A stretch of 64,000 nt of DNA from contig NZ_RQHK01000017.1 in NCBI RefSeq assembly GCF_004770475.1, positions 186,001 to 250,000 of the forward strand. The letters run 5' to 3'. The notes below the pieces were generated by a model. It was not told the origin of the DNA. It saw nothing but the letters and a program-made list of their open reading frames with translations, and did not search any database. Shown in pieces: positions 36,622 to 44,040 of this stretch (the stretch's first letter is position 1; each line of letters opens with the position of its first letter). The position numbers and the translations under genes were made by a program. The stretch comes from Leptospira mtsangambouensis (GTDB lineage: Bacteria; Spirochaetota; Leptospiria; Leptospirales; Leptospiraceae).

Positions 36622-37794
36622 ATGAAAAAATACAGACTGACTGACCAAAGGACAGTTTTGGGAATCGTTTCCAAACTCACAACGACGGTTCTCCAAGATA
36701 AGGATACCAAACAAAAGTTCACTCTCCAAAATCCAATGGCTGTCAATGATATCCTAAAATCGGTTCATATAACCATTTCAACCACAGAACCAATTCTAGT
36801 GAAACCAAAGTCACTCGTTTGTGTTCTCAAAGAAAATCGAGTCGAACTCCGGGTCAAACCAGTGAATCCCTACCAAGATGATTTGCTCCAGGTTTATGAA
36901 ATCCTCATCGAACCTCTGGAACGATCTGCCAAACGAGCAGCCATAGAAGACATTTCAGCCTATGAATTGAAGATGGCACAAACTGCTGATTTGGGAACTG
37001 TGATTTCCATTTATGGAAAAACTTCAATCATCAACCAAACATTGAATCAATGGCAAATCCATTTGGAACAAATCCTGACAAACAATGGTTACTTTATTAA
37101 AAAAATTCAAATTGGTTTTTATTATGCTGCTGATACCCAACTGATGGAAGCACTTGCCAACTCCAAAGCACCATATTACGTACGTGATGCGAATAAACGA
37201 ATCTTCTATACGGAAAGAGGTTTTTTTAGCCCTAAAAAACTAAGCGAAATTTATATACGTTCCTATTTAGATTCACTTCTATTAAACAATATAAAATCCA
37301 CTTTGATTTTTCCGTTTTTTTCTAATGGAAAAGTATTACTTGGTTATTTTGAAATCTTAAGTAATCTACCAGACTTGGGAAATTCAGCACTCCAATCAAA
37401 TCTGGAAGGCCCTGAAGGTATTGGTCCTTTGCTTAGTTTTTTAGACCAAAAAGCAGAAGAATTTGTTTTTCAATTGGAATTTGCCTATGCAAAAGACTGG
37501 GAAACCATTATTCGCACAACACCCGTTAGAGATATTAGCCAAGACGGCCGCGGTATCGGTTTGACCTTACCTACAGAAACCAACCTCGAAAATCGAACAT
37601 TGGGTTCTCCTGTTTCGTTTCAGATGGTCATCAATTCTTCACTTTATACTTTTTTTGGAAGCCTCAGGAGTCTAAAAAAGGGAGAGTCCAATACAACAAA
37701 TATTGGATTACAAATTTTCCAATGTGACAAACCAGAAGGGATGTCTTTACTCAGTACTTACGCATCGAATTTAATTGGAGAGGCTGTTTCGTGA
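36622..37794 (+). CDS. hypothetical protein with PilZ-like C-terminal region
   Basis: 390 residues, soluble. The N-terminal 110 residues look like a small beta domain, the middle (about 120-300) is GAF-like in texture (TLIFPFFSNGKVLLGYFEIL), and the C-terminal 80 contain RDISQDGRGIGLTLP followed by NTTNIGLQIFQ, which resembles the D/NxSxxG motif of PilZ domains that bind cyclic di-GMP. The second PilZ-like gene at 52264-53388 has the same plan. I suspect both belong to the Leptospira DUF1577 group, from memory only. It is the first gene of a run leading to an ECF sigma factor. Confidence 0.6.
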   Translation: MKKYRLTDQRTVLGIVSKLTTTVLQDKDTKQKFTLQNPMAVNDILKSVHITISTTEPILVKPKSLVCVLKENRVELRVKPVNPYQDDLLQVYEILIEPLERSAKRAAIEDISAYELKMAQTADLGTVISIYGKTSIINQTLNQWQIHLEQILTNNGYFIKKIQIGFYYAADTQLMEALANSKAPYYVRDANKRIFYTERGFFSPKKLSEIYIRSYLDSLLLNNIKSTLIFPFFSNGKVLLGYFEILSNLPDLGNSALQSNLEGPEGIGPLLSFLDQKAEEFVFQLEFAYAKDWETIIRTTPVRDISQDGRGIGLTLPTETNLENRTLGSPVSFQMVINSSLYTFFGSLRSLKKGESNTTNIGLQIFQCDKPEGMSLLSTYASNLIGEAVS

Positions 37795-38165
37795 CTCCAG
37801 AACAATATGAAACGATTGTAAGTTTATTAACAGAAATTCAAAAAACGGGCGGATCCGATCCTTACCGGTTGGTTTTGTATTTAGTACCCAATGTAGGGAT
37901 CATCTTCGGTACCACACTTTTGTTTTTTTTGTTTCAGTGGTGGCACAAACAAAAGATGGCACTCATTCAATCTGGGCAATACAAACCCTGGAGTTTTGAC
38001 ATCAGATTGTATTCCTTTTTCTTAGGTCTTTTGTTGACATTCACTGGTTTTGCCTTATCGTTTGTATTTATACTCGTCTTAGGAAGTTCTATGGCGATGT
38101 TAGGAGGGTTAATCCCATTCGCAATTGGACTCGGTCTCTTGACCTTCTACAAAATGTATCGGTAG
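37791..38165 (+). CDS. small hypothetical membrane protein
   Basis: 124 residues, starting at GTG 37791, which overlaps the previous stop (GTGA). Three hydrophobic segments are visible: about 28-48 (LVPNVGIIFGTTLLFFLFQWW), 73-97 and 100-118. A polar loop between the first two (HKQKMALIQSGQYKPWSFD) should be cytoplasmic. No named family is recognised with certainty. The gene is translationally coupled to the PilZ-like gene and is followed by the ECF sigma gene, so a role in sensing for that sigma factor is possible but unproven. Confidence 0.65.
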   Translation: MTPEQYETIVSLLTEIQKTGGSDPYRLVLYLVPNVGIIFGTTLLFFLFQWWHKQKMALIQSGQYKPWSFDIRLYSFFLGLLLTFTGFALSFVFILVLGSSMAMLGGLIPFAIGLGLLTFYKMYR

Positions 38166-38230
38166 AGCCTGTACAAAGAATCTGCAATGAGGAAGATTGG
38201 AATTCTGTCCAATCGGTCCTAAGAGGAGAT

Positions 38231-38734
38231 GTGTCCCAATTCGAAGTGCTGATGAAGCGCTACCAAGGTATGGTATTTTCCCAAGCCAAAAAAGCCTTCC
38301 TCACCAACGAAGAAGCCGAAGATTTTACCCAAGAAGTTTTTTTACAAACCTATGAGTCACTCAGTAAGTTCCGAGGTGAATCACAATTTTCCACTTGGTT
38401 GTTTCAAATCGCCAGGTTTCGCCTAACAAAAGTTTACAAAAAGAAAAAACTACCTCTTGTTGACTGGCAAGAGGACATATCGTTTGTTGCTGATCAAAAG
38501 GGAACATCTGTTGTTGAAATTTTAGATAAAGAAGAAACAAGTCATACTCTTCGATCGCTGATTTCCAAATTACCAAAATCATACCAAATGCCAATTCTCT
38601 TACATTACTTTGAAAACAAACCTCTCAAAGAAATTGCATCCGACTTAAATATAAAACTTGGTACAATCAAAAGCCATATCTCCCGAGGAAAGGACCTTTT
38701 AAGGAAATGGTGGTCACATGAAATCGAAGTCTAA
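38231..38734 (+). CDS. ECF-type RNA polymerase sigma factor; true start uncertain
   Basis: 167 residues from the GTG at 38231. Region 2 is clear (EEAEDFTQEVFLQTYESL, FRGESQFSTWLFQIARFRL), as is region 4 (LPKSYQMPILLHYFENKPLK, then EIASDLNIKLGTIKSHISRG). It should direct RNA polymerase to a small set of promoters. The start is doubtful: the family's N-terminal RGDxxxFExL motif is encoded partly upstream (VLRGDVSQFEVL), and no ATG, GTG or TTG precedes it in frame for well over 100 bases. The only ribosome-like site, AGGAG, is just 2 bases from the GTG. The gene overlaps the next membrane gene by 17 bases. Confidence 0.88.
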   Translation: MSQFEVLMKRYQGMVFSQAKKAFLTNEEAEDFTQEVFLQTYESLSKFRGESQFSTWLFQIARFRLTKVYKKKKLPLVDWQEDISFVADQKGTSVVEILDKEETSHTLRSLISKLPKSYQMPILLHYFENKPLKEIASDLNIKLGTIKSHISRGKDLLRKWWSHEIEV

Positions 38735-39077
38735 CACCCCATCCAAGAACACAGTCAAAGTATTTCGGCACCCTGATCCAATGTTAAAACATTCGGAAGC
38801 ACCGCCAATCATCCGCTTGCGAGTGTTAGGGCAAATTTTACCTCTCAAGTTTTTATTTTCTTCTGTCGGACTTTCGATTTTGTTATTTATGATTCCGATG
38901 GGAACCATGTTTTTATCAGTGCTTTTCAATGAAAACACGGGATTACTTTTGCCCATTTTGATTAGTTCCAGTTTGTTTTTCTGCTTTTATTCTCTGGTAC
39001 TTGGCTTTTTACTCCTCAACACAAGAATTCCTTTTCTGAATGAATGGAAAGAGAAACTTGGATTTGAAGAGGTCTAG
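38718..39077 (+). CDS. small membrane protein following the ECF sigma gene, possible anti-sigma
   Basis: 119 residues with a basic, polar N-terminus of about 45 residues and two membrane helices (about 50-72 and 80-103). The gene overlaps the sigma gene by 17 bases. Many ECF sigma factors are followed by a membrane anti-sigma factor with a cytoplasmic N-terminus, and the topology here would allow that, but I see no zinc-binding HxxxCxxC motif or other anti-sigma signature. The role is inferred from position only. Confidence 0.6.
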   Translation: MKSKSNTPSKNTVKVFRHPDPMLKHSEAPPIIRLRVLGQILPLKFLFSSVGLSILLFMIPMGTMFLSVLFNENTGLLLPILISSSLFFCFYSLVLGFLLLNTRIPFLNEWKEKLGFEEV

Positions 39078-39084
39078 AATATTC

Positions 39085-39465
39085 GTGAAAGGTCTATTTG
39101 TTCTCCCATTTCTCTGTTTTGCCATGTCCCTTTCGGCTGAGGCTTTGCCTTCTGCAGAAGAATTTTTAAAAATGGATTTAGATAAGGCGCTCCCTCTCAT
39201 CGAATCCCTTTCAAAAGAAGATTCCAAAGTTCTTGTATCGGACCTGCGAACAGAAATTAAAAAATCCTACCCAAAGGCTGACCATTTTTATTTCCTCATC
39301 TCCCACTTGGAAGAAATCCAAGCCATCGAAAAAGAACAAGCCCGTCTTCGGTCCCTGCTTTGGGTCTATGGCCTTGCCTTCTTTTTGTTTTTTGGATTCC
39401 TGGGGTTTTTGTTACTCAGGCAGCGCCAGGCCATCCGAGACATCAACCAAATGCTCGGCAAATAG
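39085..39465 (+). CDS. hypothetical exported membrane-anchored protein
   Basis: About 126 residues from the GTG at 39085, preceded by GAAGAGG about 12 bases upstream; an in-frame ATG at 39040 would overlap the previous gene. The signal region is GLFVLPFLCFAMSLSAEA. The mature part is helical and charged, and the C-terminus carries a strong membrane segment (LLWVYGLAFFLFFGFLGFLLL) followed by a short basic tail. The protein would therefore expose about 75 residues to the periplasm. It is the last gene of the ECF sigma run. Function is unknown. Confidence 0.6.
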   Translation: MKGLFVLPFLCFAMSLSAEALPSAEEFLKMDLDKALPLIESLSKEDSKVLVSDLRTEIKKSYPKADHFYFLISHLEEIQAIEKEQARLRSLLWVYGLAFFLFFGFLGFLLLRQRQAIRDINQMLGK

Positions 39466-39479
39466 ATAGATATCGTTTC

Positions 39480-39512
39480 TTTGTAATCATTTTGTATTCT
39501 TTTTGTAATGAA
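39480..39512 (+). promoter_or_regulatory. three 11-bp direct repeats, candidate Pho box
   Basis: TTTGTAATCAT (39480-39490), TTTGTATTCTT (39491-39501) and TTTGTAATGAA (39502-39512) are head-to-tail 11-base units sharing TTTGTAWT. They end 24 bases before the ATG of the PhoB-like regulator. PhoB-type regulators bind 11-base direct repeats, so this is probably an autoregulatory operator. The helical spacing and location make chance unlikely. Confidence 0.7.
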
Positions 39513-39536
39513 TCCCTGTTACTTTTGGATTAATTC

Positions 39537-40211
39537 ATGAAAATACTAATTGTAGATGACGAAGAAGACATTGCAGGACTCATCCAATTCCATTTAGAGG
39601 AAGAAGGATTCCAGACCGAAGTTTGTCATAATGGGATGGAAGTCCTCCCACGTTTAGAAAAACACTTACCTGATGGAATTATCTTAGATTTGATGTTACC
39701 GGGAATCGGTGGGATGGATCTTTGCAAACGTATCAAAGAAAAGTACCCTCATATTCCTATTTTGATGGTAACAGCAAAAACAGGGGAAACCGATGTGGTT
39801 CTTGGTCTAGAGCTTGGTGCCGACGATTACATTCGCAAACCATTTAATATCCGAGAACTGGTTGCTCGCGTTAGAACTGTTACACGAAGAACTACAGACC
39901 CTAGCCAAGAAGTCCAAGGAACCATTTCCACAGGAAAAATCCAAATCAATCCAACGGCGCACAAAGTGTTTGTAGAAGGTACTGAGATTGACCTTACTTT
40001 AATCGAATTCAAACTCTTACAACTGTTTGCTGGAAATCCTGGAGTTGCTTTTTCAAGAGACAAACTTCTGGATCGAATTTGGGGAAAAGATGTTTTTGTT
40101 ACGGACAGAACGGTTGATGTAAATATCAAACGGCTTCGGGACAAATTACTTTCCGAAAAGGAAAGATTAGAAACCATTCGCGGGGTCGGTTACCGATTCC
40201 GAGATGCGTAG
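39537..40211 (+). CDS. OmpR/PhoB-family response regulator
   Basis: 224 residues. The receiver domain has VDDEED, phosphoacceptor Asp51 in IILDLMLPG, Thr in VTAKTG and Lys in YIRKPFNI. The winged-helix output domain (about 130-224) shows TLIEFKLLQLFAGNPGVAFS and VDVNIKRLRDKL...IRGVGYRF, the standard OmpR-type DNA-binding unit. With the histidine kinase overlapping downstream by 8 bases, and 11-base repeats upstream, a PhoB-like role in phosphate response is likely. No phosphate transporter genes lie in the window, so the signal is unproven. Confidence 0.9.
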   Translation: MKILIVDDEEDIAGLIQFHLEEEGFQTEVCHNGMEVLPRLEKHLPDGIILDLMLPGIGGMDLCKRIKEKYPHIPILMVTAKTGETDVVLGLELGADDYIRKPFNIRELVARVRTVTRRTTDPSQEVQGTISTGKIQINPTAHKVFVEGTEIDLTLIEFKLLQLFAGNPGVAFSRDKLLDRIWGKDVFVTDRTVDVNIKRLRDKLLSEKERLETIRGVGYRFRDA

Positions 40212-41568
40212 TTTTTTTTCTACATTACTTTTACTCAACTGGGGTCTCTTACTTGTTTTACTGACCCTAGCCTTGGGTGTGTTTTATATTTACGATCTAG
40301 TTGTACCCGCAGTACGCCCGCTCATTCTATTTGGTTTTGTTTTAATTTCTATTTTTGGTACGTTTTATATTTCCACAAACATTGCGATGAGGATCACAGA
40401 TCCATTAGCAACTGTTGAGAAAAAAACCAAAGAAATCAATGCAGGAGATTTTGGTGTTGAACTTTCTTCACCAGACATTCGAGAACTCGCAACTCTGACT
40501 TCTTCCATTAATGAAATGGCCAGACGACTCAAAGTCCAATTTTTGGATCTAACAGTTGAAAAAGAAAAGTTTAATTATTTATTGCAAAACTTAAAGGAAG
40601 GTGTCTTTGCCATTGATCGAAATGAAAAATTTTTATTTTTAAATCGTAATATTTCAGACACCTTAATTCAGAAAAATTCCCAATTTAAAGACTACGTTCC
40701 TGCCATCAAAAATAAGGAACTTCTTAGTTTCATTAAAGATAAAATCCATCATGGTGTAGAAGGAAAAACAGAGTTTCAAGATGGACTTCATTTCTATACA
40801 GCTCGTATTTATCCCATCAAATCTGATTCCATGATCCAACTTTATATAGGTGTATTATCAGACATCACGGAAGATAGGCAAAACCAACTCATCCGAGAAC
40901 AATTTTTCCAAAATGCTTCTCACGAATTAAAAACTCCCATAACATCGATTAAAGGTTATGCGGAAACTCTGGAATATAAATTAAAACTTCCACAAGATTC
41001 GAATGAACGAAAATTTTTAGATGCCATTCTCCGAAATACAGACCGACTCATACGGATTGTAGAAGATATGTTAACTGTTTCCAGGTTGGAAAATCATAAA
41101 ACAGTTTTAAACCTAACTGAGTTTTCTCTGTTTGATTTGGTAAAAAATGTATCCGATTCCTTAGGTGTGATTTACTCCCAGAAAAAACAGAATTTAGTTT
41201 TAAACATCCCTTCCGATTTTCGTGTGAAAGCAGACCGACTTCTTCTCGAAGACCTTTTGGTGAATCTAATTTCCAATGCCTCAGCTTATAGCCCGGAAGG
41301 ATCCAGTGTCATTGTCAGGACTTCTTCTACAGCAGACAAAAACCAAATCCAAGTGGTGGACCAGGGAATTGGTATCTCCGCAGAAGACGCTGAACGAATC
41401 TTCGAACGGTTTTTCCGCGTGGATACCAACCGTTCCAGAAAAGAAGGTGGCACGGGGCTTGGACTTTCCATAGTAAAACACATCGCAAGACTCCATTCAG
41501 GAGAAGTTTCCGTTTCTCAGAACCCCGAAGGCGGATCTATTTTCACCTTTGAATTCCCCAAAAAATAG
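40204..41568 (+). CDS. PhoR-like membrane sensor histidine kinase
   Basis: 454 residues. Two membrane helices (about 7-32 and 38-62) with a very short outside loop, as in PhoR. Then come a HAMP-like linker (MRITDPLATVEKKTKEIN), a PAS domain (about 120-225), the HisKA dimer with His240 in NASHELKTPITSIKGYAETL, and a HATPase with NLISNASAYSPEG, VVDQGIGI, ERFFRVD and GTGLGLSIVKHI. It should phosphorylate the upstream regulator. The two genes overlap by 8 bases. The lack of a periplasmic sensor domain supports indirect sensing, as for PhoR with the Pst transporter. Confidence 0.9.
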   Translation: MRSFFSTLLLLNWGLLLVLLTLALGVFYIYDLVVPAVRPLILFGFVLISIFGTFYISTNIAMRITDPLATVEKKTKEINAGDFGVELSSPDIRELATLTSSINEMARRLKVQFLDLTVEKEKFNYLLQNLKEGVFAIDRNEKFLFLNRNISDTLIQKNSQFKDYVPAIKNKELLSFIKDKIHHGVEGKTEFQDGLHFYTARIYPIKSDSMIQLYIGVLSDITEDRQNQLIREQFFQNASHELKTPITSIKGYAETLEYKLKLPQDSNERKFLDAILRNTDRLIRIVEDMLTVSRLENHKTVLNLTEFSLFDLVKNVSDSLGVIYSQKKQNLVLNIPSDFRVKADRLLLEDLLVNLISNASAYSPEGSSVIVRTSSTADKNQIQVVDQGIGISAEDAERIFERFFRVDTNRSRKEGGTGLGLSIVKHIARLHSGEVSVSQNPEGGSIFTFEFPKK

Positions 41569-41586
41569 ATTCTCGTAAGAGAAATC

Positions 41587-41611
41587 ACCGGATAGAATAT
41601 TGGTATCCGGT
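41587..41611 (+). promoter_or_regulatory. perfect 8-bp hairpin abutting the argJ ribosome site
   Basis: ACCGGATA (41587-41594) and TATCCGGT (41604-41611) are perfect complements with a 9-base loop. The right arm ends 9 bases before the argJ ATG and touches the likely ribosome site (GGTAGG). It may end the kinase transcript or set argJ translation. No U-tract follows. Confidence 0.45.
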
Positions 41612-41620
41612 AGGTTATTT

Positions 41621-42775
41621 ATGAAGTTTCCATTGGGATTTTATTCCTTCGGCAAAAACATAGGGATCAAAGACACAAGTTTAGATTTTGCAGTTATTTA
41701 TTCAGAAAATCGATGTAAGGCGGCAGCCGTATTCACAAGGAATAATTTTCCTGGAGCACCCATTTATGTGGGTCGTGACCATATCAAAGATGGGTATTTA
41801 CAAGCCATTGTCATCAATTCAAAAAATTCAAATGTTGCCACGGGAGAACAGGGAATCCAAAACTCGTACCAAATTTGTACGGAACTTGGTAAATCTTTAG
41901 GTATACCAGCAGAAGACATCCTCCCCTCCTCCACAGGTGTAATTGGAGTTCCTCTCCCAATTGAAAAAATACTTAACGCTTGTTCCACGGCTAAAGCAGA
42001 TTTAAGACCAGGGAATTTAGAAGAAGTGGCAGAAGCTATCATGACAACTGACACTCGTAAAAAAATCTCTTATCGTACGATCACAAACCAAGCGGGTGAA
42101 GGGGTTATGTTTGGAATTGCCAAAGGGGCAGGAATGATTGAGCCAAACATGGCGACCATGTTGTCTTATATTCTTTGTGATTATCTTCCTGAATCAGGTG
42201 ATCTACAAACAATCTTAAAACGAGTGGTGGATGTGACTTATAATTGTGTCACAATTGATTCTGATACTTCCACAAGTGATACAGTGGTGTTAATGTGTTC
42301 TGGAGTTCTTGGAACCATCGCTGATGATGTTTTCGAATCTCATTTAAGAGAAATTGCCACTGACCTTTCCAAAATGATTGCCCGTGATGGAGAAGGAGCT
42401 TCCAAACTCATTGAACTCACAGTTTCTCATGGAAGAGATGATGCACAAGTGACAAAAATTGGAAAATCCATTCTCAATTCTCCTCTTGTGAAAACTGCCA
42501 TTTACGGCGGAGATCCCAATTGGGGAAGGTTTGTGATGGCCATCGGAAAGGTGTTTGATGAACCAATTCCTTACGACTCTTTAGAAATTCAATTAGGGGG
42601 AATTTCTGTTAAGGGTGCTGACAACAACACCAAAACAAAGTTAGCCGAATACCTAAAATCAAATGAAGAAATTCATATTTCTGTAATTCTAAATACTGGA
42701 GCTTTTCAAAAAACTTTTTGGAGTTGTGATTTTACCGAAGGATATATCCAGGAAAACGCATATTACACAACATGA
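41621..42775 (+). CDS. argJ: bifunctional glutamate N-acetyltransferase / amino-acid acetyltransferase (ArgJ)
   Basis: 384 residues from the ATG at 41621; an earlier in-frame start at 41600 lies in the hairpin. ArgJ transfers acetyl from N-acetylornithine to glutamate in the cyclic arginine pathway. It is made as a precursor that cuts itself before a Thr: here Thr179 in EPNMATMLSYI. Other family blocks include TRNNFPGAPI, SSTGVIGVPLP, DSDTSTSDTVV and YGGDPNWGR. Whether it also makes N-acetylglutamate from acetyl-CoA cannot be told. Unusually, the next gene overlaps it by 4 bases and is a membrane pseudophosphatase. Confidence 0.95.
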   Translation: MKFPLGFYSFGKNIGIKDTSLDFAVIYSENRCKAAAVFTRNNFPGAPIYVGRDHIKDGYLQAIVINSKNSNVATGEQGIQNSYQICTELGKSLGIPAEDILPSSTGVIGVPLPIEKILNACSTAKADLRPGNLEEVAEAIMTTDTRKKISYRTITNQAGEGVMFGIAKGAGMIEPNMATMLSYILCDYLPESGDLQTILKRVVDVTYNCVTIDSDTSTSDTVVLMCSGVLGTIADDVFESHLREIATDLSKMIARDGEGASKLIELTVSHGRDDAQVTKIGKSILNSPLVKTAIYGGDPNWGRFVMAIGKVFDEPIPYDSLEIQLGGISVKGADNNTKTKLAEYLKSNEEIHISVILNTGAFQKTFWSCDFTEGYIQENAYYTT

Positions 42776-44040
42776 ATTCCAATAAATTTAAAAGTGCATT
42801 CAAATATTTTTTACCTTCAAGTTATCAATTAAAACTTTCGGTAACCAATATCTTTACTCGTACTTTATTTATTTTTTTAGTATATGTTTCTTATTTCCTA
42901 ATTTTATCGCAAATTCCAGAACAGATGTCTTATCATTTGGAACTTGCTTTGTTATTAACAAGTGCCTTTGCTTTGATTTTATATTTGCCCATCATCGAAA
43001 GGCTCACACGTTACATTCGGACTCGATTTTTATCTGAGTATCTGACAGAGGATGCAGAATCATATCGACAGGCCATCAAACGGTTTAACTTTGATGCATT
43101 GATCAAAAACGTATTCCCCGATATGGTGAAAATTACAGGAAGTCATTCTGGGACGATGGCAGTTCTCACACAAAATGGTACTTTTGCTTTCCACTCGTAC
43201 TTTCGAGGCCGCCAAAAAAAATTAAGTCCGACAAAAGACATCACAGTCAAAACAAGTTTTCAATCTTTTTTACTAAGCAAACGAAATGGGGCTTCTGTAG
43301 CAGAAACTTATTCGCATGAAAACATAAACAATGACTTTATGGAACTTCATGCAAATTACATTTACCCATTTATCTTCCGAGAAAAATTATTTGGTTTTAT
43401 TGCGGTTTCGAACATTCCAAATGCGGATGCAGCTCACAGTTTGTCACTTCTCGCTGGACAATCTGCCCTAACCATTCACAACCATATCCTTTCGTATCAT
43501 ATTTCAGAAAACAAAAAGTACCAAAAGGAAGCAGCTTATGCGGTGCGCGTACAAAACCTTTTGGAAACAGGAACTATTCCTGAGCTACTGGGTTGGAAAA
43601 TCACTGCATTTAAAAGAACGAGTAGAAACTTAATCGAGTTTTTTCAGGTAGAAGATGGAAGTTGGTTTTTTGTCATTCTAAACGCAGGGAAATCTTACCA
43701 ACACATCGGCATCATACTTTCATATATTTTAGGTGTGGTTTATTCTCAATCAAGACTTCGTATCTTAAAAGGATTTTCTGATATAAAATCGTTAATTCAA
43801 TCCACCTTTCAAAAGTTAGACTGGAAAGAAAACTACGAAATGATCATAGGAAAAATTGGATATTCTGAACTTTATATAGTTCAAGAAGGCAAACAATTTC
43901 GTATTACCAGAAATTCTGAAGAAGTTGTAGCGAGTATGGGTTGGAAAAATATGATCAATATGGACAAAGGGCCTATCATCATCCAACAACGAGGTGAACC
44001 TGTACTCAAATTTAGTTTTGAAGAGCCAGAAATCAAATGA
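42772..44040 (+). CDS. membrane protein with GAF-like and degenerate SpoIIE/PP2C-like domains
   Basis: 422 residues. Two membrane helices (about 25-50 and 57-77) precede a GAF-like domain (about 95-245). The C-terminal 150 residues follow the layout of a SpoIIE phosphatase: a linker helix with AYAVRVQNLLETG, then LLGWKITAFKRTSRNLIEFFQVEDGSWFF and ILNAGKSYQHIGIIL. The metal-binding Asp of GGDYYD and GDVxGHG are replaced (NLIEFF, NAGKSYQHIG), so it is probably inactive. It lies between argJ and an intact SpoIIE phosphatase gene, with 4-base overlaps on both sides, so the pair is made together. The domain reading is by eye. Confidence 0.6.
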   Translation: MNSNKFKSAFKYFLPSSYQLKLSVTNIFTRTLFIFLVYVSYFLILSQIPEQMSYHLELALLLTSAFALILYLPIIERLTRYIRTRFLSEYLTEDAESYRQAIKRFNFDALIKNVFPDMVKITGSHSGTMAVLTQNGTFAFHSYFRGRQKKLSPTKDITVKTSFQSFLLSKRNGASVAETYSHENINNDFMELHANYIYPFIFREKLFGFIAVSNIPNADAAHSLSLLAGQSALTIHNHILSYHISENKKYQKEAAYAVRVQNLLETGTIPELLGWKITAFKRTSRNLIEFFQVEDGSWFFVILNAGKSYQHIGIILSYILGVVYSQSRLRILKGFSDIKSLIQSTFQKLDWKENYEMIIGKIGYSELYIVQEGKQFRITRNSEEVVASMGWKNMINMDKGPIIIQQRGEPVLKFSFEEPEIK

